Below are positions 10,761 to 19,903 of a stretch of DNA of 64,000 nucleotides, piece by piece. Within the stretch, counting starts at the first letter, position 1. Every line of letters begins with the position of its first letter. This DNA comes from Azonexus hydrophilus DSM 23864 (GTDB lineage Bacteria > Pseudomonadota > Gammaproteobacteria > Burkholderiales > Rhodocyclaceae), in contig NZ_AUCE01000011.1 in assembly GCF_000429605.1 (NCBI RefSeq), positions 641,736 to 705,735 of the forward strand, written 5' to 3'. The notes under the pieces were generated by a model, which was not told the DNA's origin, ran no database searches, and saw only the letters and a list, made by a program, of their open reading frames with translations. The position numbers and the translations under genes were made by a program.

Positions 10761-11411
10761 GTGTCTGATTCCGCCATTCCCGCGCAGCGCCGCCGGCGCA
10801 AGGAAGCCCGGCCGCAGGAACTGACCGCTGCCGCCCTGACCCTGTTCGTCGAAAAGGGCTATGCGGCCACGCGCCTGGATGAGGTTGCGGCGCGGGCCGG
10901 TGTATCGAAGGGAACGCTCTACCTGTATTTCGACAGCAAGGAAGCCTTGTTCCAGGCTGTCATCCGCGAGGGCGTGGTGCCGGCGATCGAGGCCGGTGAA
11001 GCGATGTTCGCCGAGCCGGGCAGCGATCCCCGCGCTTTGCTGCGCGCCTTTCTCGAAGCCTGGTGGGAGCGCATCGGCAGTACCGAACTGGGGGGCATTC
11101 CCCGGCTGATCATGGCCGAGGCCGCGAATTTCCCCGAGGTTGCGCGTTACTACAACGATGCCGTCATCCAGCGCGGCCTGGCGCTGCTGCGCGGTGCCGT
11201 GCAGCGCGGCATCGACCAGGACGTTTTCCGGGCGGTCGATACGACGGTGATTGACGTCCTGTTGATTTCGCCGCTGATCCATCTGGCCGGCTGGCGCAGT
11301 TCATTGGCGCCCTGCTGCGGTAGCAACATCGACCCCGACGCTTATGTTCAGGCGCATATCGACATGGTCCTGAATGGCTTGGCGGCAACGCCCTTGGGAG
11401 CAAATTCATGA
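10761..11411 (+). CDS. TetR-family repressor of the adjacent RND efflux pump
   Basis: 216 residues from GTG 10761. This start has an AAGGGG ribosome site 6 bases upstream. An ATG at 10734 lacks one, and an ATG at 10608 lies upstream of the promoter. The N-terminal HTH is typical: AALTLFVEKGYAATRLDEVA, ARAGVSKGTLYLYFDSKEALF. The C-terminal ligand domain (about residues 75-190) resembles regulators with an AcrR-type C-terminal domain. The gene is first in the operon and its stop overlaps the start of the fusion-protein gene (ATGA). A palindromic operator covers its promoter, so autorepression is likely, relieved by a pump substrate. Confidence 0.9.
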   Translation: MSDSAIPAQRRRRKEARPQELTAAALTLFVEKGYAATRLDEVAARAGVSKGTLYLYFDSKEALFQAVIREGVVPAIEAGEAMFAEPGSDPRALLRAFLEAWWERIGSTELGGIPRLIMAEAANFPEVARYYNDAVIQRGLALLRGAVQRGIDQDVFRAVDTTVIDVLLISPLIHLAGWRSSLAPCCGSNIDPDAYVQAHIDMVLNGLAATPLGANS

Positions 11412-12502
11412 AACTGTCAGTCAGTTACTCCGCCTTGATCCTCTCCTTGTTGGTGAGCGCTTGCTCGCCACCGCCGGCCGCGCCGCCAGTGCCTCGGGCG
11501 GTGCTGGTGCGCACGCTGGGAGCCGCCGCCGATGCGGCGCAGGCGCAGGTTTATTCCGGCGAAGTGCGGGCTCGCCATGAGAGCGAGCTGTCTTTCCGGG
11601 TTGGTGGCAAGGTGCTCGAACGCAAGGTCGATGCCGGTGCCCAGGTGCAGGCCGGGCAATTGCTGGCCCGGCTCGATCCGCAGGACGCGCGTTTGTCGTC
11701 CAGTGCGGCGGCTGCCCAGGTGGCCGCTGCCGAAGCCGAGGCCGGTCTGGCGCGGGCCGAATTCAAGCGCAGCGAAGCTTTGCTGCAGCGTAATTTCATC
11801 AGCGCTTCGGCGCTCGACCTGCGGCGCAGCGCGCTTGACGCCGCCGAGGCGCGCTTGCGGCAGGCGCAGGCACAGGCCGCCAGCACCGCCAATCAGCAGG
11901 CGTACACCGAGTTGCTGGCCGATAGCGCCGGGGTGATCACCGATGTCAGCGTCGATGCCGGCCAGGTGGTGGCAGCGGGTCAGCGCGTGCTGCGCCTGGC
12001 CAGGCCGGGCGAGCGCGAGGTGCTGGTGCATGTGCCGGAAAGCCGCCTGGCCGGTCTGGTCGTCGACGCGCCGGCCACAGTGCGTTTGTGGATGGCGCCG
12101 GAGCGCAGTCTGTCGGGCCGGGTGCGCGAAGTGTCGCCGTCGGCTGACCGGGCGACCCGGACCTACGCGGTGCGGGTGGCGATTGCCGATGCCGACGATC
12201 TGCCGCTGGGCGCGACGGCGACCGTGGCGCTGGCCGATGGCGGGCCGGCGCAACTTGCCCTGCCGCTGGCGGCGGTGACCCAGCGCGAGGGCAAGGCCAC
12301 GGTGTGGCTGGTCGACGCGCAGCAGAAGGTGGTGCCGCAGACGGTCGAGATCGCAGCCTTGCGCGAGGATGCTGCGATCCTGAAGACAGCCCTGCCGGCC
12401 GGTTCGCGGGTGGTGGTGGCCGGCGTGCACCGGTTGATCGAAGGCGAAAGCGTGCGTCCGCTGGAAGCGGGTAGTGCGCCGGCCCTGGATGTACGGCGAT
12501 GA
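11408..12502 (+). CDS. RND efflux periplasmic adaptor (membrane fusion) lipoprotein
   Basis: 364 residues. A lipoprotein signal (LLVSAC, Cys near residue 19) anchors it to the inner membrane. Then comes the HlyD/AcrA-type fold: a split biotinyl-lipoyl domain (LSFRVGGKVLERKVDAGAQVQAGQLLARLD), an alpha-hairpin rich in Ala/Gln/Glu at about 95-160, and beta-barrel and membrane-proximal domains. It would join the RND permease to an outer-membrane channel. No channel gene is present, so a TolC/OprM-type protein encoded elsewhere is expected. The start overlaps the TetR stop and the stop overlaps the permease start, so the three are coupled. Confidence 0.93.
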   Translation: MKLSVSYSALILSLLVSACSPPPAAPPVPRAVLVRTLGAAADAAQAQVYSGEVRARHESELSFRVGGKVLERKVDAGAQVQAGQLLARLDPQDARLSSSAAAAQVAAAEAEAGLARAEFKRSEALLQRNFISASALDLRRSALDAAEARLRQAQAQAASTANQQAYTELLADSAGVITDVSVDAGQVVAAGQRVLRLARPGEREVLVHVPESRLAGLVVDAPATVRLWMAPERSLSGRVREVSPSADRATRTYAVRVAIADADDLPLGATATVALADGGPAQLALPLAAVTQREGKATVWLVDAQQKVVPQTVEIAALREDAAILKTALPAGSRVVVAGVHRLIEGESVRPLEAGSAPALDVRR

Positions 12503-15500
12503 AAGCCCGGCGGGAGCGCTTCAATATTTCCGAATGGGGTTTGCAGCATCAATCGCTGGTGCTGTATTTCCTGATCGCCCTGACGGTGATCGGGCTCTAT
12601 TCCTATACCCGCCTGGGCCAGTCCGAAGACCCGCCGTTTACCTTCAAGGTCATGGTGGTGCGGGCCGAATGGCCGGGCGCCAGCGCGCGCGAAATGGCCG
12701 AGCAGGTCACCGACAAGATCGAGAAGAAGCTGCAGGAAATTCCCGAGATCGATGTTGCCCGCAGCTATTCGAAGCCCGGCGAGAGCATGGTCTTCTTCCT
12801 TGCCCGCGATTCGGTCCATTCGCAGCGCATGCCGGCGGTGTGGTACCAGGTGCGCAAGAAGATCGGCGACATCCAGGGTTCGCTGCCCAGCGGTGTGCGC
12901 GGGCCGTACTTCAACGATGAGTTCGGCGACACCTACGGCAACCTGTTTGCCCTGGTCGGCGAAGGGGTGTCGCCAGCCGACCTGAAGCGCCACGCCGATG
13001 CGATCCGCAGCGAATTGCTGCGGGTGCCCGATGTGGCCAAGGTCAGCTTTTTCGGCGAACAGTCGCAACGCATCTACATCGAACTGTCGAATACCAAGCT
13101 GGCCACCCTGGGCGTCGGCATCGCCGAGATCGCCAATGCCCTGTCGGCGCAGAACGCGGTCACCGGCGCTGGCTTTTTCGAGACCGACGAGGAGCGTATC
13201 TGGCTGCGCCCGTCCGGCGCTTTCGACGAGGTCGAGGCGATTGCCGACACGCTGATCCGCATCGGCGGACGCAGCTTCCGTCTCGGCGACGTCGCCGAGG
13301 TCCGGCGCGGGGTCGAGGATCCGCCGAGCGAACGCATGCGCTTCATGGGCGAGGAGGCTTTCGGCATCGGCGTGTCGATGCGCGCCGGTGGCGACATCGT
13401 CGCTCTGGGGCGCAATCTGGACACGGCAGTGCAGCGCATCGAGGCGCAACTGCCGGTCGGCATCCGTTTCGAGCGGGTCGCCGACCAGCCGCGGGCGGTG
13501 CGCAATTCGGTCAGCGAGTTCGTCAAGGTGCTGGTCGAGGCGGTGGCCATCGTCATGGCGGTCAGCCTGCTGTCGCTCGGCCTGCGTACTGGGGTCGTTG
13601 TCCTGATCATCATTCCGGTGGTACTGGCGATCACCTTCATGTTCATGCACATGCTCGGCGTCGGCCTGCACAAGATTTCGCTCGGCGCCTTGATCATCGC
13701 CCTCGGCCTGCTGGTCGACGATGCGATCATCGCCGTCGAGATGATGGCGACCAAAATGGAGCAGGGCTGGGAACGCGCCCGGGCGGCGAGCTACGCCTAC
13801 ACCTCGACGGCGATGCCGATGCTGTCCGGCACCCTGGTCACCGCTGCCGGCTTCCTGCCGATTGCTACCGCGGCTTCCGGGGTTGGTGAGTACACACGTT
13901 CGATCTTCCAGGTGACGGTGATCGCGCTGCTCGTGTCCTGGGTGGCGGCGGTGTTGTTCGTGCCTTATCTGGGCTTTCACCTGCTGCCCGATTTCCGTAA
14001 AAAGCACCGCCAGCCATCGCGACTGGTCAGCCTGTTGGCCCGCCTTTCCCCGTCGCTCGGCCGCCGCCTGGCTGAGCGCGAGGCGGCGCACGAGCAGGTG
14101 CATGACGAGTTTGCGATCTATCACACGCCTTTCTACGAGCGCTTCCGCCGCCTGGTCGATGGCTGCGTGCGCCACCGCTGGCCGGTGATAGGGCTGACCG
14201 TGCTGGCCTTCGTGCTGTCCATGGTCGCCTTCGTGCGCCTGGTGCCGCAGCAGTTCTTCCCCGATTCGACGCGTCCGGAACTGCTGGTTGATCTGCGCCT
14301 GGCCGAAGGCGCTTCGCACCAGGCCACCGAAGCGGCGGTTCATCGTCTCGAACAGTTCCTGGCCGAGCAGGAAGGTATCGACAACTACGTTGCCTGGCTG
14401 GGCGGCGGCAGCCCGCGTTTTTACCTGCCGCTCGACCAGCAACTGGCGCAGACCAATTTCGCCCAGTTCGTCATTCTCACGGCCGGGGTCGAAAAGCGCG
14501 AAGCCCTGCGCGGCAAACTGATCCGCCTGTTCGAGGACGAACCCTGGCCGTTACGGGCCATGATCAACCGTCTGGAAAACGGGCCGCCGGTCGGCTTCCC
14601 CGTCCAGTTCCGGGTGAGCGGCAGCGATACCGGCGAATTGCGGCGTATCGCACACCAAGTGGCGGCGCTGTTGCGCGAGCATCCCGAACTGTCGAACGTC
14701 CACCTCGACTGGGAAGAGCCGTCCAAGGTCGTGCGCCTGAAAATCGACCAGGACAAGGCCCGCCTGCTCGGCGTGTCGAGCAGCGACATCGCCCGCCTGC
14801 TGTCGACCTCGCTGCAGGGGACGACGGTGACGCAGTATCGCGAGGGCAACGAAACCCTGGCCGTGGTGCTGCGCGGTGCCCGTTCCGAACGCGTCCATCT
14901 CGGCCAGTTGCCCAACCTCGCGGTGCCTGTCGCCGGCGGGCGCAGCGTGCCGCTGGCCCAGATCGCGACCGCCGAATACGGTTTCGAGGAAGGCGTGATC
15001 TGGCGTCGCAACCGCCTGCCGACGGTGACCGTCCGCGCCACGCTGTACGGCAAGGTGCAACCGGCGGTGGTGGTCGGCCAGCTGGCCCCGGCCATCGATC
15101 AGGTGCGCAGCGCCCTGCCGCTCGGCTACCGGGTCGAGGTCGGCGGCGCCGTTGAGGAAAGCGCCAAGGGCGGCAGCTCGGTGGCGGCCGGGGTGCCGCT
15201 GTTCATCCTGGTCGTGCTGACCGTGCTCATGCTGCAACTGCAGAGTTTCTCGCGTACCGTCATGGTCGTGCTCACCGCGCCGCTCGGCATGATCGGCGTG
15301 ACGCTCTTCCTGCTCGCCTTCAACCGGCCGTTCGGTTTTGTCGCCATGCTCGGGACGATCGCCCTGTCGGGCATGATCATGCGCAACTCGGTGATCCTGG
15401 TCGACCAGATCCGCCAGGACATGGCCGCCGGCCGTCACGCCTGGGAAGCCATCGTCGAATCCACCGTGCGCCGTTTCCGGCCCATCGTGCTGACCGCCGC

Positions 15501-15657
15501 GGCCGCCATTCTGGCAATGATCCCGCTGTCGCGCTCGGCCTTCTTCGGGCCGATGGCGGTGGCGATCATGGGCGGGCTCACCGTTGCCACCCTGCTGACC
15601 ATGCTCTTCCTGCCGGCGCTCTACGCTGCCTGGTACCGGGTCCGGCCGCCTGCCTGA
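12499..15657 (+). CDS. RND-family multidrug efflux permease (HAE1/AcrB type)
   Basis: 1052 residues, the standard length for AcrB-like pumps. There are twelve predicted membrane helices in two halves with two large periplasmic loops. The proton-relay Asp pair is visible in TM4 (GLLVDDAIIAVEMM), and the late signature (FVAMLGTIALSGMIMRNSVIL) is present. It uses the proton gradient to expel substrates from the periplasm and inner membrane. The start overlaps the adaptor stop (ATGA). Substrates cannot be read from sequence; the proteobacterial subclass includes drug, solvent and fatty-acid pumps. Heavy-metal pumps (CusA type) are unlikely because the neighbouring regulator is TetR and not a metal sensor. 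Confidence 0.94.
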   Translation: MKARRERFNISEWGLQHQSLVLYFLIALTVIGLYSYTRLGQSEDPPFTFKVMVVRAEWPGASAREMAEQVTDKIEKKLQEIPEIDVARSYSKPGESMVFFLARDSVHSQRMPAVWYQVRKKIGDIQGSLPSGVRGPYFNDEFGDTYGNLFALVGEGVSPADLKRHADAIRSELLRVPDVAKVSFFGEQSQRIYIELSNTKLATLGVGIAEIANALSAQNAVTGAGFFETDEERIWLRPSGAFDEVEAIADTLIRIGGRSFRLGDVAEVRRGVEDPPSERMRFMGEEAFGIGVSMRAGGDIVALGRNLDTAVQRIEAQLPVGIRFERVADQPRAVRNSVSEFVKVLVEAVAIVMAVSLLSLGLRTGVVVLIIIPVVLAITFMFMHMLGVGLHKISLGALIIALGLLVDDAIIAVEMMATKMEQGWERARAASYAYTSTAMPMLSGTLVTAAGFLPIATAASGVGEYTRSIFQVTVIALLVSWVAAVLFVPYLGFHLLPDFRKKHRQPSRLVSLLARLSPSLGRRLAEREAAHEQVHDEFAIYHTPFYERFRRLVDGCVRHRWPVIGLTVLAFVLSMVAFVRLVPQQFFPDSTRPELLVDLRLAEGASHQATEAAVHRLEQFLAEQEGIDNYVAWLGGGSPRFYLPLDQQLAQTNFAQFVILTAGVEKREALRGKLIRLFEDEPWPLRAMINRLENGPPVGFPVQFRVSGSDTGELRRIAHQVAALLREHPELSNVHLDWEEPSKVVRLKIDQDKARLLGVSSSDIARLLSTSLQGTTVTQYREGNETLAVVLRGARSERVHLGQLPNLAVPVAGGRSVPLAQIATAEYGFEEGVIWRRNRLPTVTVRATLYGKVQPAVVVGQLAPAIDQVRSALPLGYRVEVGGAVEESAKGGSSVAAGVPLFILVVLTVLMLQLQSFSRTVMVVLTAPLGMIGVTLFLLAFNRPFGFVAMLGTIALSGMIMRNSVILVDQIRQDMAAGRHAWEAIVESTVRRFRPIVLTAAAAILAMIPLSRSAFFGPMAVAIMGGLTVATLLTMLFLPALYAAWYRVRPPA

Positions 15658-15745
15658 GCTCGCGGGCAGCAACAATTCCTTACGCAATCGTTGCCGTTTT
15701 TGCCGGACAATTCAGCTCATCAAGGATCGCCCCGAGGAGACCGCC

Positions 15746-17074
15746 ATGTCCAAGCACGATGAACTTTCCCGCAATCTTCAGCGCAACGGCGTCACCCGCC
15801 GCCAGGTGCTCTGGCTGTTCGGTGCGGCGGCGGTGTCCGGGTGCGCGCAGTCGCCGGTCGGCGGCAAGTCCATCCTGGTCGGCATGAGCGAGGCGCAGGA
15901 GAAGAGCATCGACCAGCAGGTCTCGCCGCAGCAGTTCTCGCAGGATCTCGGACCGGTGCAGGATGCGCGGATCAACAGTTATGTCAGTTCGGTCGGCCAG
16001 CGGCTCGACAAGCTGACGCACCGGCCGCAGATGCCGTACTCGTATCGCGTGCTCAACGCCAATTACGTCAACGCCTATACCTTCCCGGGCGGGGCGATGG
16101 GGATCACGCGCGGCATCATGGTCGATCTGCAGAACGAAGCCGAACTGGCGGCCCTGCTCGGTCATGAAATGGGCCACGTCAATGCGCGCCACGCCGCACA
16201 ACGCCAGGGCCAGGCGATGGTCGCCCAGGTTGCGGTGGCCGGCGCCAGCATTGCCGCGTCGAACAGCCAGTGGGGCGGGCTGGTCTCGATCGGCAGCCAG
16301 TTGGGGGCCAGCGCCCTGCTGTCGAGCTATTCGCGCGACAACGAACGCGAGGCCGATGCCCTCGGCCAGGAATACATGGTCCGCGCCGGTTATCCGGCCA
16401 GCGGCATGGTCGCCCTGCACCAGTTGCTGGTTGATCAGCAGAAGGAATCGCCGGGCCTCTTGCAGACCATGTTCTCGACGCATCCGATGAATGTCGAGCG
16501 GCGCGACACGGCGCAGCGGCTGGCCCAGGAGAAATATGCGGCCAGCCTCAAGCGCGATGCCGGACGCGAACGCTTCATGGACAGCACGGCCAGCCTGCGC
16601 CGGATCAAGCCGACCATCGCCGCCTGCCAGAACGGTGAAATGGCGATGGCCGGCAAGCAGTACGCCAAGGCCGAAGGCGAGTTCCGCTCGGCCCTGCAGA
16701 AGACGCCGCGCGACTACGCCGGCAACGTGCTGATGGCCCAGTGCCTGCAGGCCCAGAACAAGACCGGCGACGCCATGCGTTACGCCGAGGCGGCCAAGGA
16801 AATCTATCCGCAGGAAGCGCAGGCGCACAAACTGTCCGGCGTGCTGGCGCTGGGCTTGAAGGATCCGGCCGCGGCTTTCGCCAACCTTGATCGCTACGAC
16901 CGCATGCTGCCCGGCGACGCCGGCATCACCTTCCTCAAGGGCGTGTCGCTGGAGGGCATGGGCAAGCGTCAGGAAGCGGCGAATCACTACGCGGCTTTCC
17001 TGCGCCGTCAGCAGCAGGGCGACGCCGCAAAGTATGCCTACAGTCGCCTGCAGGGCTGGGGTTACGTGAAGTAA
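15746..17074 (+). CDS. M48-family metalloprotease lipoprotein with TPR repeats (BepA/LoiP-like)
   Basis: 442 residues. The signal sequence has a twin-Arg pair before the hydrophobic stretch (TRRQVLWLFG) and a lipobox ending in Cys at about 32 (AVSGC), so it is an exported lipoprotein. The zinc site HEMGH sits in an amphipathic helix (ALLGHEMGHVNARHAA), and the third ligand Glu lies in NEREADALG. The C-terminal half (about 290-440) is helical with TPR-like repeats. BepA-type proteins degrade misassembled outer-membrane beta-barrels and help LptD assembly, and this one may do the same (inference from family). A good GAGGAGA ribosome site precedes the ATG. It ends 3 bases from the converging Crp/Fnr gene. 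Confidence 0.9.
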   Translation: MSKHDELSRNLQRNGVTRRQVLWLFGAAAVSGCAQSPVGGKSILVGMSEAQEKSIDQQVSPQQFSQDLGPVQDARINSYVSSVGQRLDKLTHRPQMPYSYRVLNANYVNAYTFPGGAMGITRGIMVDLQNEAELAALLGHEMGHVNARHAAQRQGQAMVAQVAVAGASIAASNSQWGGLVSIGSQLGASALLSSYSRDNEREADALGQEYMVRAGYPASGMVALHQLLVDQQKESPGLLQTMFSTHPMNVERRDTAQRLAQEKYAASLKRDAGRERFMDSTASLRRIKPTIAACQNGEMAMAGKQYAKAEGEFRSALQKTPRDYAGNVLMAQCLQAQNKTGDAMRYAEAAKEIYPQEAQAHKLSGVLALGLKDPAAAFANLDRYDRMLPGDAGITFLKGVSLEGMGKRQEAANHYAAFLRRQQQGDAAKYAYSRLQGWGYVK

Positions 17075-17077
17075 GCC

Positions 17078-17752
17078 TCAGTCGCCGAAGCGGCGCAGGC
17101 CGTCGAGGTCGATGACGTTGATGCCGCCGTATTCGCTGCGTACCAGGCCGGCTTCTTCCAGTACCTTGAGGCCCTGGTTGGCACGCTGGCGGGAAACGCC
17201 CGCCAGATAGCCCAGTTCTTCCTGCGAAATCTGCAGCAGGCGGTTGGTGCCGGGGTAGAGCACAGGATTGAACAGGGCGGCCAGTACCCGGGCGATCCGC
17301 GTGTCGATGTCGAGCATGCGCTCGTTTTCCATCATGCCGATGAACTGGCCCAGGCGCTCGTTCAACTGGGCGATCATGTAGCGGTTGAACGGAATGCTGT
17401 GATCGAGCAGCCACAGGAAAGTGGCGCGGTTCATGAAGGCCACGCGCGTCTCGCGGATGGCCATGACATCGTAGCGGCGCGGCTCCTCCTTGAGCAGCGA
17501 GCCCTCGCCGAACCAGCCGCCGGTGGTGATGCCGGTCAGCGAGGTGGTCTTGCCGGTGGTCCAGTGGCTGGCCATCTTGCCCAGACCGCTGACGATGCCC
17601 ATCCAGTGCGTGACCGGTTCGCCCTTCATGCAGATGAAGGCGCCCGGCGCAAAGCTGCGCTCGACCGTGCCGGCCAGGGCGCGCTGCATCTCCTCTTCGC
17701 TCAGTGCCTGTCCCCACTGGGATGCGCGTAGCAGTTCCTCAGCGTTTTTCAT
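17078..17752 (-). CDS. Crp/Fnr-family transcriptional regulator
   Basis: 224 residues from ATG 17752, which has a GGA-rich ribosome site; a TTG further up (17782) is less likely. The N-terminal cNMP-binding-type beta roll (PGAFICMKGEP, GGWFGEGSLL) is followed by a dimer helix and a Crp-type HTH (SQEELGYLAGVSRQRANQGLKVLEEAGLV). The FNR iron-sulfur cysteines are absent (only one Cys in the sensor domain), so it is not an oxygen-sensing FNR. It is divergent from the acyl-CoA synthetase/Liv operon, with an inverted repeat in between, and is the obvious candidate to regulate it. The effector is unknown. Confidence 0.88.
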   Translation of the reverse strand: MKNAEELLRASQWGQALSEEEMQRALAGTVERSFAPGAFICMKGEPVTHWMGIVSGLGKMASHWTTGKTTSLTGITTGGWFGEGSLLKEEPRRYDVMAIRETRVAFMNRATFLWLLDHSIPFNRYMIAQLNERLGQFIGMMENERMLDIDTRIARVLAALFNPVLYPGTNRLLQISQEELGYLAGVSRQRANQGLKVLEEAGLVRSEYGGINVIDLDGLRRFGD

Positions 17753-17763
17753 TTTTTTTCCGG

Positions 17764-17783
17764 ATTGTCTGCCGAACGACAAT
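17764..17783. promoter_or_regulatory. Inverted repeat between Crp/Fnr gene and acyl-CoA/Liv operon
   Basis: Perfect arms ATTGTC (17764-17769) and GACAAT (17778-17783) with an 8-base spacer, 12 bases upstream of the regulator's ATG. Size and symmetry fit a Crp/Fnr dimer site, and the position fits autoregulation. The canonical TGTGA-N6-TCACA and TTGAT-N4-ATCAA boxes are not matched. Confidence 0.4.
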
Positions 17784-17800
17784 TATACGCTGCACCTGTG

Positions 17801-17865
17801 CTTACACTGGGTCTCAGGTCAGGAAAAGCCGGCGCCTGCAAGTCTGGTGTAAGAATGCCGGCGCC
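17801..17865 (+). repeat. Repeats in the leader of the acyl-CoA synthetase/Liv operon
   Basis: Two structures overlap here. A 9-base direct repeat, GCCGGCGCC, occurs at 17828-17836 and 17857-17865; because it contains GGCGCC, the copies can also pair as a hairpin. Around the first copy are inverted arms CTTACAC (17801-17807) and GTGTAAG (17847-17853). Their function is unknown; protein binding or a folded mRNA leader are both possible. Confidence 0.35.
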
Positions 17866-17923
17866 ACAATGAAGCAAATGACAGATGACCGCGAACAACG
17901 AGTCGCGGCGGAGGAGACAATTT

Positions 17924-19891
17924 ATGCCCACGCAGGCGAAAATCGCCGCGCTGGATGGTTTGCACACCTTCCCGCGCCTGCTGTTGCATCACGCATCCAC
18001 TCGTCCCGGTGCGCCGGCCATCCGCGAGAAATCGCTGGGTATCTGGCAGACCTGGACCTGGTTCGACGTCGCCGAGCGCGCTCGCGCGCTGGCCTGCGGC
18101 CTGGCTGAACTGGGCTTCAAGCGCGGCGACAACCTGGCGATCATCGGTGACAACCGTCCTCACCTGTACATGATGATGGCCGCCGCCCAATGCCTCGGTG
18201 GCGTGCCGGTGCCGCTCTACCAGGATGCGGTGGCCGCGGAAATGCTGTTCGTCCTGCAGGATGCCGGTGTCCGCTTCGCCATCGTCGAGGACCAGGAACA
18301 GGTCGACAAGCTGCTCGAGATCAAGGACCAGCTGCCGGCACTCGAACACATCATCTACGACGATCCGCGCGGCATGCGCCATTACAACCAGACCTTCCTG
18401 CACGACGTGCATGAACTGATGGAAATGGGCCGCATCCACGACCGCAATCATCCCGATTTCCTCAACCGCGAGATCGAGCAGGGCCATTTCGACGATGTCT
18501 CGGTCATGCTCTACACCTCCGGTACCACCGGCAAGCCGAAGGGCGTCTGCCAGACGCACGCCTCGTTCATCGCCGCCGCCCGTGGCGGCATCGAAGTCGA
18601 CCGGCTGACCGCCGACGAGGACATCCTCTCCTACCTGCCGATGGCCTGGGTCGGCGACCACCTGTTCTCGTTTGCCCAGGCGATGGTCGCCGGGTTCACG
18701 ATCAACTGCCCGGAGTCGGGCGAGACGGTGATGACCGACCTGCGCGAGATCGGGCCGACCTATTACTTCGCCCCGCCGCGCGTTTTCGAAGGCCTGCTGA
18801 CCTCGGTGATGATCCGCATGGAGGACGCCGGCAAGATCAAGCAGAAGCTTTTTCATCACTTCATGGATGTGGCCAAGCGCTGCGGTGCCGACATTCTCGA
18901 CGGCAAGCCGGTTTCCGCCGGTGACCGCCTGCAGTACGCACTCGGCAACCTGCTGGTTTACGGGCCGCTGCGCAACGTGCTCGGCATGAACCGCATCCGC
19001 GTTGCCTATACCGCCGGGGCGGCGATCGGGCCGGAACTGTTCAGCTTTTACCGTTCGATCGGCATCAACCTCAAGCAGCTCTACGGGCAGACCGAAACCT
19101 GCGCCTACGTCTGTCTGCAGCCCGACGGTCACGTCAAGTCCGACACCGTCGGCGCGCCGGCGCCGGGTGTCGAGATCAAGATTGCCGACAACGGCGAGGT
19201 GCTGGTCAAGGGGCCGATGCTGCTCAAGGGCTATTACCAGCGTCCGGACGCTACCGCCGAATCGATCAACGCCGACGGCTACTTCCTCACCGGCGACGCC
19301 GGCTTCCTCGATGCCGACGGCCAGCTGAAGATCATCGACCGGGCCAAGGACGTCGGCAAGCTGACCAATGGCGGCATGTTCGCGCCGAACTACATCGAGA
19401 ACAAGCTGAAGTTCTTCCAGTTCATCAAGGAAGTGGTCTGCTTCGGCAACGAGCGCGACATGGTCTGCGCCTTCGTCAACATCGACGTCGGTGCCGTCGG
19501 CAACTGGGCCGAACGGCGCGGCATCGCCTACGCCGGCTACACCGACCTGGCCGGCAAGCCGCAGGTGCTGGAACTGATCCGCGAATGCGTCGAGGAGGTG
19601 AACGCAGCGCTGGCCGGCGATGCCATGGTTGCCGATTCGCAGGTGCATCGTTTCCTGGTGCTGCACAAGGAACTCGACCCGGATGACGACGAGCTGACGC
19701 GCACGCGCAAGGTGCGGCGCAATTTCGTCTCGGAAAAATACAAGGTGCTGATCGATGCGCTGTACGAGGGCAAGGCCTCGCAGTTCATCGAAACCGAGGT
19801 CAAGTTCGAGGACGGACGCCGCGGCAAGGTATCAGCCGACTTGAAGATCGTCGACGCCAAGACCTTCCCGGTCGCCGGCAAGACGGCGTAA
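17924..19891 (+). CDS. Long-chain acyl-CoA synthetase-like AMP-forming ligase
   Basis: 655 residues from ATG 17924, which has a textbook GGAGGAGA site 6 bases upstream; an ATG at 17885 lacks one. The ANL fold is clear: the P-loop at 197-207 (YTSGTTGKPKG), LYGQTE in the core, and TGDAGFLDADGQLKIIDR in the hinge. It activates a carboxylic acid to its CoA thioester using ATP. The length and sequence match long-chain (FadD15-like) enzymes and not short-chain acetyl-CoA synthetases. It is the first gene of an operon with a complete Liv-type transporter and a second ligase, so it probably activates the imported acid. The chain type is not readable from sequence. Confidence 0.9.
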   Translation: MPTQAKIAALDGLHTFPRLLLHHASTRPGAPAIREKSLGIWQTWTWFDVAERARALACGLAELGFKRGDNLAIIGDNRPHLYMMMAAAQCLGGVPVPLYQDAVAAEMLFVLQDAGVRFAIVEDQEQVDKLLEIKDQLPALEHIIYDDPRGMRHYNQTFLHDVHELMEMGRIHDRNHPDFLNREIEQGHFDDVSVMLYTSGTTGKPKGVCQTHASFIAAARGGIEVDRLTADEDILSYLPMAWVGDHLFSFAQAMVAGFTINCPESGETVMTDLREIGPTYYFAPPRVFEGLLTSVMIRMEDAGKIKQKLFHHFMDVAKRCGADILDGKPVSAGDRLQYALGNLLVYGPLRNVLGMNRIRVAYTAGAAIGPELFSFYRSIGINLKQLYGQTETCAYVCLQPDGHVKSDTVGAPAPGVEIKIADNGEVLVKGPMLLKGYYQRPDATAESINADGYFLTGDAGFLDADGQLKIIDRAKDVGKLTNGGMFAPNYIENKLKFFQFIKEVVCFGNERDMVCAFVNIDVGAVGNWAERRGIAYAGYTDLAGKPQVLELIRECVEEVNAALAGDAMVADSQVHRFLVLHKELDPDDDELTRTRKVRRNFVSEKYKVLIDALYEGKASQFIETEVKFEDGRRGKVSADLKIVDAKTFPVAGKTA

Positions 19892-19903
19892 GGAGAACAG
19901 AAC

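Noticed and set aside
12163..14442. 759-codon open frame opposite the RND adaptor and permease
   Set aside because: Antisense to an unmistakable RND pump. The translation is His/Asp/Arg/Gln-rich without domains.
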